Notes: generated by a model not told the origin, from the sequence alone. Counted from the first letter of the stretch, positions 9,737 to 18,977 are shown. The stretch is DNA of 64,000 bases from Oscillatoria nigro-viridis PCC 7112 (GCF_000317475.1 NC_019729.1:5098501-5162500), one strand, 5' to 3'. A program made the numbers and translations.

Positions 9737-10309
9737 ATGGTACAAGCACCTCAAAAAACTATCACCCTCGACGAGTTTTTGCAACTCCCAGAAACCAAAC
9801 CCGCTAGCGAATACATCAAAGGTGCGATCGTCCAAAAACCAATGCCACAAGGAAAACACAGCAAACTACAAGGCAGACTCGTAACAGTCACCAACGACAT
9901 CGCAGAGAAACCGCAAATTGCCCTAGCCCTACCAGAACTTCGCTGCACCTTTGGCGGACGTTCTATTGTTCCCGATGTCGCGATTTTTGTTTGGAATCGC
10001 ATTCCCCTAGACGCTGACGGCGAAATTGCCAATACATTTAATGCTCCCCCAGACTGGACAATAGAAATATTGTCCCCAGCCCAAAGCCAAACCAAAATCA
10101 CAAACAATATTTTGCACTGTTTGAATGCCGGTTGTCAGATGGGTTGGTTGCTCGATCCCGATGAAAAAAACATTTTAGCCTATCCCGCAAGGCAGCAGCC
10201 TATTTCCTTGCAAGACCCAACAGATATACTTCCGATGCCCAATTTTATGCCGGAAAGGCAGTTGACTTTAGGCGAAGTTTTTGGCTGGCTCAAACCAGGG
10301 AATGTTTGA
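9737..10309 (+). CDS. Uma2 family (DUF820) PD-(D/E)XK endonuclease-like protein
   Basis: This 190-residue protein contains the Uma2 core: ITLDEFLQLPE at the N-terminus, the strand PDVAIFVWNRIP carrying the catalytic Asp, and the partner strand WTIEILSPAQSQTK with Glu and a downstream Lys. These give a PD-(D/E)XK nuclease fold. Uma2 genes are very numerous in filamentous cyanobacteria; their biological function is not established. The ATG at 9737 fits the family N-terminus better than earlier possible starts. The gene stands alone upstream of the TPR kinase. Confidence 0.88.
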   Translation: MVQAPQKTITLDEFLQLPETKPASEYIKGAIVQKPMPQGKHSKLQGRLVTVTNDIAEKPQIALALPELRCTFGGRSIVPDVAIFVWNRIPLDADGEIANTFNAPPDWTIEILSPAQSQTKITNNILHCLNAGCQMGWLLDPDEKNILAYPARQQPISLQDPTDILPMPNFMPERQLTLGEVFGWLKPGNV

Positions 10310-10404
10310 TTTGGCGTTGTATAATGAGGTATCTGAATCTGGTGAGAGCAAAATGTGAAACTATTGTAATGACCAGTTTTTAGCAATTTAGCTAGGTTTT
10401 GAGG

Positions 10405-10433
10405 TTGTTATCAGCGAGGGATCTTCATATAAT
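10405..10433 (+). promoter_or_regulatory. Sigma70-type promoter for the TPR kinase gene
   Basis: TTGTTA (10405-10410) and a perfect TATAAT (10428-10433) are separated by 17 bp. They lie about 85 bp upstream of the ATG at 10518 of the TPR kinase and are correctly oriented for it. Confidence 0.6.
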
Positions 10434-10517
10434 ACACTAGAGATGACTTTGATCATTTAGCTTTATTCAGCAACGCCATTATTGAACTACACCCACTGCT
10501 ACCGGAGCTCAGACACG

Positions 10518-13500
10518 ATGAGTAGCGACGATCGCCTCGAAATCTTAATGAATCAGGCAGAAGACCTCGTACAAGCAAAGAAGTATGACGAGGCGATCGC
10601 TATCTTCGAGCAGATGCTGAGAGATTTTCCTCAGAGTGCTAAGGTATGGAGCAAATATGGTCAAACTCTAGCTCTACCAGAGGTAGATCGAGATGAAGAA
10701 GCCTATATTTCATTTGAAAAAGCACGTCAAATTGATCCTAATGATAAAAAAGTTTTGAGTAGGTACTGTAAATTCCTGCAAGATCCAAATAGGTTTAATA
10801 GGTCTAAGGAGCTTCTAAGTATAATATATGAAGATTTACTTCAACTTGAACCTTATAATGTTGTTACACTAACGGGTTATGGAAAAGCTTTGGTTAAAGA
10901 AGGAGAATATGAAAAAGAGAAAGGAGAATATGAAAAAGCCCAAGTAAAATATGAAAAAGCTATTGGTATTCTTGAAAGTGCGCTTAAAAGGGAACCCGGT
11001 AATAAAATTACTTTAAATGTTTATGCCGAGGCCTTGATTAAAAATGAAAATTATACAAAAGCATTTGATATATTGGAAAGGTTATTAGTGATAGAACCTA
11101 GTAATAATACAACTGTCCGCACGTATGCTAATGCTTTGGCTTCAAATGGTCAGTTCGAGAAAGCTTGGCATTTTTTTGATAAATCGCTACAGAATAAACC
11201 TGATGATGCAGTAACCCTTAGTCGGTATGCTAATGCTTTGGCTTCAAATGGTCAGTTCGAGAAAGCTTGGCATTTTTTTGATAAATCGCTACAGAATAAA
11301 CCTGATGATGCAGTAACCCTTAGTCGGTATGCTAATGCTTTGGCTTCAAATGGTCAGTTCGAGAAAGCTTGGCATTTTTTTGATAAATCGCTACAGATTG
11401 AACCTAATGCTCCGATAACACTTAATCTGTATGCTACTGCTTTAGCTTCAAATGGTCAGCATGAGAAGGCTTTGGAATTCTTGGAGCGCTCGATACAGAT
11501 TGAACCTAATGCTCCGATAACACTTAGTCGGTATGCTACTGCTTTGACTTCAAATGGTCAGCATGAGAAGGCTTTACAATACTTTGAGCGCTCGCTACAG
11601 CTTGAACCTAATGCTCCGATAACACTTAGTCGGTATGCTACTGCTTTGACTTCAAATGGTCAGCATGAGAAGGCTTTACAATACTTTGAGCGCTCGCTAC
11701 AGCTTGAACCTAATAATCCGATAACACTTAGTCGGTATGCTACTGCTTTGGCTTCAAGTGGTCAGCATGAGAAGCTTGTTCAAATCTTAGAGCGCTCGCT
11801 ACAGCTTGAACCTAATGATCCGATAACACTTAATCTGTATGCTAATGCTTTAGCTTCTACGGGTCAGCATGAGAAGGCTTTACAATACTTTGAGCTATCG
11901 CTACAGCTTGAACCCAATGCTCCGATAACACTTAGTCGGTATGCTACTGCTTTAGCTTCTACGGGTCAGTATGAGAAGGCTTTACAATACTTTGAGCTAT
12001 CGCTACAGCTTGAACCTAATGCTCCGATAACACTTAGTCGGTATGCTAATGCTTTGGCTTCAAATGGTCATCCCGATCAAGCTTTGCAGTTTTTTGAGCG
12101 ATCGATACAGATTGAACCTAATCATCCAAGAACGTTGAGTTGTTATGCCCATACTTTAGCTACAACTGGTCAATATGAGAAGGCTTTACAATACTTTGAG
12201 CTATCCCTTCAAATTAAGCCTCAAAATGCTAGGACGCTCAGCAGTTATCTTGATTTTCAATATGCTCTGGTATTAGAGAAAGTAGGTAAACATCAAGAGG
12301 CAATCGACCAATTAAAAGCTATCAAAATCGAAGCTCTTACTCCATACCAAGCTAATGTAATTCGAGTTAACTTAGGTAGGCTATACTACCAAATTAAGCA
12401 ACCAGAGAAAGGTAACGAATACTTCGAGGCAGCCATCGCCAATTCGGATGACAAAGACAGAACCGATGATAAAGAGATAACCCTGCTATACATTTCCCGA
12501 AGTATTCTTGCCACCAAGCCTTATAGCGAAAGAGCAGTTGAACTGCTGCGACAGATTAAAGAAGATTCTCCACGCTATGCTCAGGCACTGGAGATGCTAA
12601 CTTTAAATCTCAGTGAGGAAGGCTATTTTGAGATGTTCAAAACTGACACCCAAATAGGGTTGAGTGACACCGAAATGCTCAACAGGGCGATGTATCACAA
12701 AATTGCCAATGAGATCAGCATCCTCAAAGGAATTGCCTATAGAATTTTGCGCCGTTCCGAACGGGAAGATCCCTTGCTAAGTGGCATCATTCAAGATATT
12801 GAGGATGTTTTTGCAGAGGTAGATAGACGACGGGTAGTGCAAAAGTCTGAAATTGAAACTATTCCTCACGATGACTATTGCCGCATTCTGGCAGTCATTT
12901 CTAAAACAGCCCATGACATCTCTGATTTCGTCAATAATCAGCTTGCTGTCATTGAATCTAAGACACGACGAGCAATGCGGAAATTGCAACCAAGTGATGC
13001 TCACTATTCCCAATTTGAAAAGTTACTGACGCAACTAGAACTCACCCAAATTGCCCTCAGTGACTTAAAAGCAATTAACGAAGGTATTACCATCAAAAAT
13101 CATCGCTTTAAGGTGAAAAAGCTATTTGAAAAATGGGAAACAATGCCTCAAATTGATCGGGCTCAGATTCTTCTAGACATTCACAACGGTGATTCTGAAT
13201 TTAATGGAGATGAAGAAAAAATTAAAAGTGCCTTAAATGAACTTGTAGAAAATTCCCTTAAACATAATTCAAATCAACAGAATCTAACCATTCGCATCAC
13301 TTCTCAAGATGTCATAAATCCACCAGAAATCAGAGGAAGAACGATGCCGGGTGAGCAAAAATATCTGTTCATTGAGCTTGTTGATAATGGAGAAGGGGTT
13401 CCAGAAGATAAGAAAGACTGGATTTTTCAACCTCTAAGAACTACCTCTCAGGAAGGAAAAGGGAGTGGCTTAGGGCTATTCATTATTCGTAAAACCTTGA

Positions 13501-13574
13501 CCAAGATGAATGGGCACATCCGTGAAACTGGGTATAATGGAGCCCAATTTGAAATTTATATTCCCTATAAGTAG
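10518..13574 (+). CDS. TPR-repeat sensor histidine kinase
   Basis: This soluble protein of about 1018 residues has at least 14 tetratricopeptide repeats with strict 34-residue spacing (first two thirds, to about base 12250), a helical linker, and a C-terminal kinase. A probable H box is KTAHDISDFVNNQL at about base 12900. The ATPase has N box ALNELVENSLKHN, G1 VDNGEGVP and G2 GKGSGLGLFIIRK. No membrane segment is seen, so it probably senses a cytosolic protein partner through the TPRs. The ATG at 10518 is favoured, with GGAG 11 bases upstream; a TTG 36 bases earlier is possible. The next gene, in the same direction, is a response regulator and its likely partner. The TPR-encoding DNA contains exact 102-bp duplications, pointing to recent repeat expansion. 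Confidence 0.88.
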   Translation: MSSDDRLEILMNQAEDLVQAKKYDEAIAIFEQMLRDFPQSAKVWSKYGQTLALPEVDRDEEAYISFEKARQIDPNDKKVLSRYCKFLQDPNRFNRSKELLSIIYEDLLQLEPYNVVTLTGYGKALVKEGEYEKEKGEYEKAQVKYEKAIGILESALKREPGNKITLNVYAEALIKNENYTKAFDILERLLVIEPSNNTTVRTYANALASNGQFEKAWHFFDKSLQNKPDDAVTLSRYANALASNGQFEKAWHFFDKSLQNKPDDAVTLSRYANALASNGQFEKAWHFFDKSLQIEPNAPITLNLYATALASNGQHEKALEFLERSIQIEPNAPITLSRYATALTSNGQHEKALQYFERSLQLEPNAPITLSRYATALTSNGQHEKALQYFERSLQLEPNNPITLSRYATALASSGQHEKLVQILERSLQLEPNDPITLNLYANALASTGQHEKALQYFELSLQLEPNAPITLSRYATALASTGQYEKALQYFELSLQLEPNAPITLSRYANALASNGHPDQALQFFERSIQIEPNHPRTLSCYAHTLATTGQYEKALQYFELSLQIKPQNARTLSSYLDFQYALVLEKVGKHQEAIDQLKAIKIEALTPYQANVIRVNLGRLYYQIKQPEKGNEYFEAAIANSDDKDRTDDKEITLLYISRSILATKPYSERAVELLRQIKEDSPRYAQALEMLTLNLSEEGYFEMFKTDTQIGLSDTEMLNRAMYHKIANEISILKGIAYRILRRSEREDPLLSGIIQDIEDVFAEVDRRRVVQKSEIETIPHDDYCRILAVISKTAHDISDFVNNQLAVIESKTRRAMRKLQPSDAHYSQFEKLLTQLELTQIALSDLKAINEGITIKNHRFKVKKLFEKWETMPQIDRAQILLDIHNGDSEFNGDEEKIKSALNELVENSLKHNSNQQNLTIRITSQDVINPPEIRGRTMPGEQKYLFIELVDNGEGVPEDKKDWIFQPLRTTSQEGKGSGLGLFIIRKTLTKMNGHIRETGYNGAQFEIYIPYK
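11127..12220 (+). repeat. 102-bp tandem DNA repeats encoding TPR units
   Basis: The unit 11127-11228 recurs without a difference that I can see at 11229-11330, and its first 66 bp again from 11331. Further units from about 11430 to 12220 are related, with two more nearly identical neighbours around 11535 and 11637. The unit length equals one 34-residue TPR, so expansion or contraction keeps the frame. Confidence 0.9.
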
Positions 13575-13739
13575 GTAAGCGCAAAAAAAAATAATATTCG
13601 ATCGCCGACCTCTTTCAACATACAAGCGGCGAGTTTAGTTAGGGTCTATATTAAGAGCGAGTTTATTGCTACAAAACCTGCTCGATTCATGTTAGATTTA
13701 TTTGTACCTACTTACTTACTGAGGGAGAGAATAGGTAAA

Positions 13740-14792
13740 ATGCAAACCGAAGACGTTCATTTGTTGGTGGTAGAGGACAACCCCCGTTTTTTAAGTGAGT
13801 TGCTCGAATGGTTGAAAGAGTTTGGTTATCAGCAGATTGAAACCGCAACGAGTGCAACCCAGGCAAAGGAAAAGTTGAACACTCCCTTCGATGTGATTAT
13901 TGCAGATATGCGAATGGAGGAGGACGACAGTGGCTTTGCTGTTGTCAATGAGGTGAAAGCTCGAAATCTTTCTTCTGTAGTCATTATTTTGACAGCAAAC
14001 GATACAGTGACCGATTGTCGAACTGCCTTCAAAATGGAGGCGTGGGACTACATTTCCAAAAATATGCAAGGTAATATTTTTGATATTTTACATGAGTCGA
14101 TTCAAGATGCGATCGCGTATTTCAACCGTTGGGGCAATGTCCAAAACGAACAGTGGATCACCGAGAATCTGGAAACACTGGAACAAACTTATTTTGGTCA
14201 ATATATTGCTGTGATCAACAAAACAGTCATTGATGCAGCAGATACAGAGGAATCCTTAAAGCAACGAATTGAAGACAGGCAACTCCGCAGATTTTTAACC
14301 ACAATCCGAAAAATTGGCGATCAGCGTCCTATTTCTGAGCTGATAACGTTGCCTGAAAGTCCTCGGTTAGAATACAAAAGCACTCTTCAATGGGATGTCA
14401 AACAAAACTGTAAAAACGAGGATCTTAGGATAAATGTTTTGAAAACTATTGCTGCCTTCCTAAACAGTGAAGGAGGAACATTAATTATTGGTGTTGAAGA
14501 TAACGGCAATATTTTTGGCTTAGAAAAAGATTTATCCTTACTTTCCCAAAAGAGTCTGGATCAGTTTGAGCAGACAATCATACACTTAGTCGGCGATTCC
14601 ATGGGTAATAGCTTTACACAGTTGCTCAAAACTCGCTTTGAAATCATTGAAGGTAAAAATGTTTGCGCGATCGAGGCAAAAAAGTCAACCAAACCAGTTT
14701 TTGTCAAGAGCAAAAAAGGTCGGGAATTTTATATTCGAGCAGGTAATACATCAAAATCTCTTGATATCCAAGAATTCTACAATCACCTCTAA
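13740..14792 (+). CDS. Response regulator with AlbA_2 (Schlafen-like) output domain
   Basis: The N-terminal receiver (about 1-120 from this start) has acidic pocket VEDN, acceptor Asp in VIIADMRM, Thr in IILTAND and Lys in YISKNM. A middle segment (about 140-185, ENLETLEQTYFGQYIAVINK) resembles DUF5678. The C-terminal part (about 205-350) is an AlbA_2 domain: LEYKSTLQWD, LKTIAAFLNSEGGTLIIGVED, and a final GREFYIRAGN strand. AlbA_2 domains occur in Schlafen-like proteins and usually precede a helix-turn-helix; here no HTH follows, so the domain itself is the output. It lies 165 bp after the TPR kinase and should be its phosphorylation target. The ATG at 13740 is preferred because the receiver begins directly after it; an in-frame ATG exists at 13689. 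The function of the output (nucleic acid or nucleotide binding) is not known. Confidence 0.85.
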   Translation: MQTEDVHLLVVEDNPRFLSELLEWLKEFGYQQIETATSATQAKEKLNTPFDVIIADMRMEEDDSGFAVVNEVKARNLSSVVIILTANDTVTDCRTAFKMEAWDYISKNMQGNIFDILHESIQDAIAYFNRWGNVQNEQWITENLETLEQTYFGQYIAVINKTVIDAADTEESLKQRIEDRQLRRFLTTIRKIGDQRPISELITLPESPRLEYKSTLQWDVKQNCKNEDLRINVLKTIAAFLNSEGGTLIIGVEDNGNIFGLEKDLSLLSQKSLDQFEQTIIHLVGDSMGNSFTQLLKTRFEIIEGKNVCAIEAKKSTKPVFVKSKKGREFYIRAGNTSKSLDIQEFYNHL

Positions 14793-14878
14793 TGCCATCT
14801 GTTTCAAGATTACAAAAACCCTCCTGGTCATCTTCAATTAGTCAAGATTCATCGGTTCAAAACGATGCGAGGAAATTA

Positions 14879-15145
14879 CTACTTCAACTTTCGTCTCGAC
14901 TTGGGTGGCGTTCGGTGTACTCCAAAGTATTTTTCACTGCGGTAACGAAGCCACACCCGCAACACCTGTGGAATCTGTTCTTTTTGTTCTTTGGTCAGCG
15001 TGTTGTAAAGGGTTAATGCGCGCTCGCGCTCTCCCCGACAGGCAGCGTTATTATGAGCATCCCAGTAGCTATGGGCAACCCGAATCCGCCGACAGACTTC
15101 TTTGATTAGTGTTTCTCCAGTGAGGGGATTTTCCTGCTTTGCCAT
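14879..15145 (-). CDS. Small basic hypothetical protein
   Basis: This is an 88-residue protein with a strongly charged, basic helical character (CRRIRVAHSYWDAHNN, LRVWLRYRSEKYF) and a Lys/Arg-rich end (PPKSRRKLK). No signal peptide or membrane segment is seen. I do not recognise a family with certainty. Base composition and codon choice look coding. It fills the gap between the response regulator and livH, and its 3' end faces the convergent response regulator gene. The ribosome-binding site is weak. Confidence 0.55.
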   Translation of the reverse strand: MAKQENPLTGETLIKEVCRRIRVAHSYWDAHNNAACRGERERALTLYNTLTKEQKEQIPQVLRVWLRYRSEKYFGVHRTPPKSRRKLK

Positions 15146-15192
15146 ACTTCATTATGATAAATGTCTCTTGCCATCAATTCCACCCTGCAATT

Positions 15193-16269
15193 TCAAACCT
15201 TCTCCTGAACATTCTCGCCCAACAAACCCCCAGGTCTAAAAGCCAAAATCACCACCAAAACCCCAAACACCCAAGCATTAGTCCAGCGACTCGACAAATA
15301 CTGATCGCTCAAAGACGACAGCAACCCAATCAAAACCCCTCCTAACATCGCCCCGACAATATTGCCAATTCCCCCCAAAACCGCCGCAGTAAAAGCCCTC
15401 AAACCCGCTGTAAACCCCATCGTAAAAACAATAGTATTGTTGTACAGACCAACCAGAATCCCAGCCGAACCAGCCAAAGCTCCCCCAATCAAAAAAGTCA
15501 GAGCAATAATCTGATCCACATTAATTCCCATAATTTTAGCAGCATCGCGGCTTTGAGCCGTTGCCCGCATCGCCTTTCCCAGACGAGTGTATTGCACAAA
15601 CACATGAAGCAAAACCATCAATACAACCGCCACCACCAACACAATTAAATCTTTCGTCGTAAATACAATACTCGTTTGAATTCCCAAAGCTTTGAGAATA
15701 TCAACTCGCGGTAACAAATCGGGAAAACTTTTCGGCGCAGCAGAATTAGAACCCATCACCGGAATAAAAGCTTTCAATCCTCCCCAAAATAAACCCATAT
15801 TTTGGAAAATAAAAGAAACTCCAATCGCTGAAATTAAAGGAGCCAAACGAGGAGCATTTCGCAAAGGTCGATAAGCATACTTTTCCACAACAATATTCAG
15901 CCCAGCACAAAACACCGAACATACAATTAAAGCGACTAACATCACCGGTATAGCAGTACCTAAAGATGCGCCGTCTTGAATGCCAAAAGCCCCGAACACG
16001 GTTAGGGAAGCAAAAGCGCCCAACATATACAAATCGCCATGAGCAAAATTGATTAACTCAATAATGCCATAAACCATAGTGTAACCCAAAGCAATAATTG
16101 CAATCAGCGCGCCGTTGACAAGACCAACTAATAATTGTTGGATAAAAACTTCAGGATTGCTGACTATTTCTCCAACGATTTTTGGCAAATCAAATCCGGC
16201 GATCGGGCCTAATAGCAAAACTATATAAACTACACCTAGATATAAGAGAATACTTTTCCAGTTCTTCAT
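15193..16269 (-). CDS. livH: Branched-chain/neutral amino acid ABC transporter permease, LivH type
   Basis: The 358-residue polytopic protein shows LivH landmarks: [37 protein letters not shown] near the start of the core (abridged here as the NFAHGD motif), the coupling loop [24 protein letters not shown], and [21 protein letters not shown] before the last helices (each a single conserved block). It pairs with LivM. The frame stays open for 78 codons upstream of the ATG at 16269, but that extension is translated heptamer repeat (FPIPNSQ units), so the start at 16269 before [11 protein letters not shown] is chosen. The substrate-binding protein gene lies upstream on the same strand, separated by the repeat. 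Confidence 0.9.
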   Translation of the reverse strand: MKNWKSILLYLGVVYIVLLLGPIAGFDLPKIVGEIVSNPEVFIQQLLVGLVNGALIAIIALGYTMVYGIIELINFAHGDLYMLGAFASLTVFGAFGIQDGASLGTAIPVMLVALIVCSVFCAGLNIVVEKYAYRPLRNAPRLAPLISAIGVSFIFQNMGLFWGGLKAFIPVMGSNSAAPKSFPDLLPRVDILKALGIQTSIVFTTKDLIVLVVAVVLMVLLHVFVQYTRLGKAMRATAQSRDAAKIMGINVDQIIALTFLIGGALAGSAGILVGLYNNTIVFTMGFTAGLRAFTAAVLGGIGNIVGAMLGGVLIGLLSSLSDQYLSSRWTNAWVFGVLVVILAFRPGGLLGENVQEKV

Positions 16270-16280
16270 GTTTTTGAGTA

Positions 16281-16342
16281 ATTGGGAATTGGGAATTGGG
16301 AATTGGGAATTGGGAATTGGGAATTGGGAATTGGGAATTGGG
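16281..16342. repeat. ATTGGGA heptamer tandem repeat, about nine units
   Basis: Nearly perfect array of the 7-bp unit ATTGGGA (CCCAATT on the transcribed minus strand) starting 12 bp upstream of the livH start codon and continuing into the gap to the binding-protein gene. It occupies the place where a livH ribosome-binding site would be, and none is visible. Confidence 0.9.
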
Positions 16343-16469
16343 CATGGGACATTGGAGGGAGAAGGAAAAAGGCATAATTTTTTATTATCCCTTCTTCCTA
16401 CTTCCTTCTTCCCGATATCCGTTACATCGGTTACATCCGTTGCCGAACTTCCCTCTTCCTTCTGATTAA

Positions 16470-17831
16470 TTATTCCGTCTTGAGCGCATTCACGAACTCC
16501 CACTTGCCACCTTTAACAACATTGCCTGACATTGTAGTCAAGCTCGTGTCGCCGTTGGTGTCAAAACTCCAAGTGCCGAGTACCCCGTTAAAATCTTTAG
16601 TTGCCAAGACAGCTTCGCGGATAGCAGCGCGGTCATTTTTGCAAACTTTATTAATTGCGCCGATCGCAACTTTAGCAGCTTCATAGGCGTAAGCTGCATA
16701 AGCTTCCGGTTCAGCATTATATTTTGCCTTGTAACTTTCGTACCACTTCGCGCCCGCACCAGTCAATTCTTGAGGAGGCAAGCCGCCAAAAGTAGCGTAA
16801 ATTCCTTCGGCATCTTTGCCCGCCGCGTCAATTAAAGCTTGCTCTTTAATGCCGTCGGGCCCCATGAACTTAACTGCATCAGCCGCCATCCCGACATTTC
16901 TCATGTCTTTAATTATTTGTCCGGCATTGCTTTGAGTAGTGCCACCGAAGTAAATCATGTCGGGATTTAAAGCTTTGATCTTATTCATTAACGCCTTATA
17001 GTCGCTAGCTTTAATATCAATTCCCTCTCTTCCGAGGACTTGAATTCCCAACTTTTTAGCCGTGGCTTCAAAAACATCAGCGATGCCTTTGCCGTAGAGT
17101 TCTTGGTCGTCGAGAATGTAGACTCTTTGCACGCCCAAAGATTTCGCCCAGTTGCCAGCTACAGCCCCTTGAAGGTCGTCAGCGGGGACAACGCGGGTGA
17201 AATTACGAGTGCCAGCGGGATAATAAACGTTAGGTTCTTTGGCTTCGCCTTTTCCTGGTTTAGTCAGTCCCGGATAAGTGTTGGCCGGACTGATCATGAC
17301 GATGTTAGCTTGGTTGAGCACGGGAATGGAAAGTTTGGCGGCACCGGAGTTATAGTGACCGATGACGGCAACTACCGAACCGTCAGCGACGGCTTTGTTT
17401 GAGTTTGACGTTACTTGGGCCGGGTCCCATTTGCCGGCGGCGGCGGTGGCGTCATCGTAAACTTCGTATTGGACTTGGATTTTGCCGTCGCAAGCTTTCG
17501 AGTTGGTTTCGGCGAGGGCTTGTTGGATGCCGTTGACCATTGTTTGAGCTTGACCCAAGGCGCTGCCTGTCATGGGCAGCATGGAGACAATTTTGACAGT
17601 ATTTGGGTCTCCGGGGCTGCTGACTGCGACGGGAGTGGCTGCGGGACTGGTTCCGGGGCTGCCTCCGGGAGTTGTGGCGGTGGGTGCTGGAGGATTTTGA
17701 CAGCTAGCGCACAGAGAGGCTATTCCGGCGGCAAAAAGTAATTTCCGCAATCCTGCGGCGCCGAGATTCTGTGTTGAGTTGATTGTTGGGGATGTGGCAC
17801 TTTTGCCCCCTGACTTCTTGGAAAAGTTCAT
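16470..17831 (-). CDS. Branched-chain/neutral amino acid ABC transporter substrate-binding lipoprotein
   Basis: This protein of about 453 residues belongs to the LivJ/LivK/NatB type I periplasmic-binding family. It has an N-terminal hydrophobic segment ending in the lipobox LCASC (lipidated Cys), a Pro/Thr/Gly-rich linker (PPAPTATTPGGSPG), then the binding core beginning VKIVSMLPMTGSALGQ. The ligand-contact region VVAVIGHYNSGA and the segment VYILDDQELYGKG are typical. It captures the amino acid outside the membrane and delivers it to LivHM. An alternative ATG lies at 17864. It is the first gene of the dispersed liv set on the minus strand, so its promoter should be in the 17865-18100 region. 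The exact ligand cannot be read. Confidence 0.9.
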   Translation of the reverse strand: MNFSKKSGGKSATSPTINSTQNLGAAGLRKLLFAAGIASLCASCQNPPAPTATTPGGSPGTSPAATPVAVSSPGDPNTVKIVSMLPMTGSALGQAQTMVNGIQQALAETNSKACDGKIQVQYEVYDDATAAAGKWDPAQVTSNSNKAVADGSVVAVIGHYNSGAAKLSIPVLNQANIVMISPANTYPGLTKPGKGEAKEPNVYYPAGTRNFTRVVPADDLQGAVAGNWAKSLGVQRVYILDDQELYGKGIADVFEATAKKLGIQVLGREGIDIKASDYKALMNKIKALNPDMIYFGGTTQSNAGQIIKDMRNVGMAADAVKFMGPDGIKEQALIDAAGKDAEGIYATFGGLPPQELTGAGAKWYESYKAKYNAEPEAYAAYAYEAAKVAIGAINKVCKNDRAAIREAVLATKDFNGVLGTWSFDTNGDTSLTTMSGNVVKGGKWEFVNALKTE

Positions 17832-18069
17832 AGGTTGGTTTGTTTGTTGCTGGCGTCTTAGCATATTTTCACTGTGTAAGTCTGTAAGTCAAGAGTTAGC
17901 ACAAGTTTAAAAAATTTGTGTCAACTATCAAAACAGACCTAGAAAGGCAACATCAGGACTTAGGCGCTCCTGTATCAGCGGCGGCGGGGGCTGCCCGTAC
18001 AATGCGTGAGTTCACGATTCCCTCGCGGTTAACTAGATAGATCCGCGATCGCAGATTTCAGTAAATGTG

Positions 18070-18098
18070 TTGACATTGTGTATACAAAAAATCATAAT
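18070..18098 (+). promoter_or_regulatory. Promoter of the TacA-TacT operon
   Basis: TTGACA (18070-18075) and CATAAT (18093-18098) are separated by exactly 17 bp, about 60 bp upstream of the antitoxin ATG. This is close to consensus for the housekeeping sigma factor. Confidence 0.65.
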
Positions 18099-18157
18099 AT
18101 AAATATGCTAGGGCTACTAGCTCAAATTACTACTGTGTCTAGCCAGAGGTAACTGTT

Positions 18158-18454
18158 ATGCACCCGCCAGCATCTGAAGAATCAGCCAGCCAGACCCGTG
18201 ATGTGACAATCAACATTCGAGCTAAGCCGAATCAACGCGCTCTCATCGATCGCGCGGCCCAATTACAGGGAAAGAGCCGATCGGAGTTCATGCTTGAATC
18301 AGCTTACCAAAAAGCTCAAGATGTTCTTCTAGACCGCTGTTTTTTTGGGTTAGATGAAATTAAATTTAAGCAGTTTTTGGCGCTGCTGGATGCACCGCCG
18401 ACGCCAAATCAGAAGCTAAACGCATTACTAAAAACAAAATCTCCGTGGGATTAG
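18158..18454 (+). CDS. tacA: DUF1778 antitoxin, TacA type
   Basis: This 98-residue protein has the ribbon-helix-helix N-terminus of DUF1778/TacA antitoxins (DVTINIRAKPNQRALIDRAA then GKSRSEFMLESA). A C-terminal tail rich in Phe, Leu and Pro ends in SPWD and would wrap the toxin. It should bind its own promoter and neutralise the acetyltransferase encoded next, whose start overlaps its end by 10 bp. The pair is a complete type II toxin-antitoxin operon with its own promoter. Confidence 0.9.
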   Translation: MHPPASEESASQTRDVTINIRAKPNQRALIDRAAQLQGKSRSEFMLESAYQKAQDVLLDRCFFGLDEIKFKQFLALLDAPPTPNQKLNALLKTKSPWD

Positions 18455-18966
18455 ATCGAGATTTAGACCAACTCTGCCCGCCGGAAAAACTGAACTCGTT
18501 ACATCAAATTGAGACCTTTGATTCAGGCAACAGTCAGTTAGATGAATGGCTCAAGCGCCGCGCTCTGAAAAATGAGTCAGAGGGCGCTTCACGGACTTAT
18601 GTTTTGTGCGATCGTCAAGCAGTCATTGCGTACTATTGTCTTGCAAATGGAGCAATAGCAAAAACTGCTGCAACGGGTAAAGTCCGGCGCAATATGCCCG
18701 ATCCGATTCCTGTTATGGTGATTGGACGGCTTGCAGTCGATCGGGATTGGCAAGGCCTCGGCATCGGACGCGCTTTGCTGCGGGATGCAATTCTTCGCAC
18801 TTTGCAAGCTGCTGAGATTGCAGGGATACGGGCAATTCTCGTACACGCTATTTCGGAAGATGCGAAGCAGTTTTATCAGAAGTGCGGGTTTACTGTTTCG
18901 CCGATCGATCCAATGACACTCATGGTGAAAATTAGCGATGCCATTGCTTCACTTGAGCTAAAGTGA
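18445..18966 (+). CDS. tacT: GNAT acetyltransferase toxin, TacT type
   Basis: This 173-residue GNAT protein has the acetyl-CoA pyrophosphate-binding motif RDWQGLGIGRALL, the preceding strand VMVIGRLAVD, and the conserved Tyr in FYQKCGF near the C-terminus. These match TacT/AtaT-like toxins, which acetylate the amino group of charged tRNAs and block translation. The N-terminal FDSGNSQLDEWLKRRALKNE segment is characteristic of the family. The start is a GTG inside the last codons of tacA, giving translational coupling. All key motifs are intact, so it is probably functional. Confidence 0.9.
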   Translation: MGLDRDLDQLCPPEKLNSLHQIETFDSGNSQLDEWLKRRALKNESEGASRTYVLCDRQAVIAYYCLANGAIAKTAATGKVRRNMPDPIPVMVIGRLAVDRDWQGLGIGRALLRDAILRTLQAAEIAGIRAILVHAISEDAKQFYQKCGFTVSPIDPMTLMVKISDAIASLELK

Positions 18967-18977
18967 CAGATCGCCAT

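Noticed and set aside
15193..16503. LivH with an N-terminal extension of 78 residues
   Set aside because: The extension is the translated heptamer array (FPIPNSQ repeats) plus unrelated sequence; the family start is at 16269.
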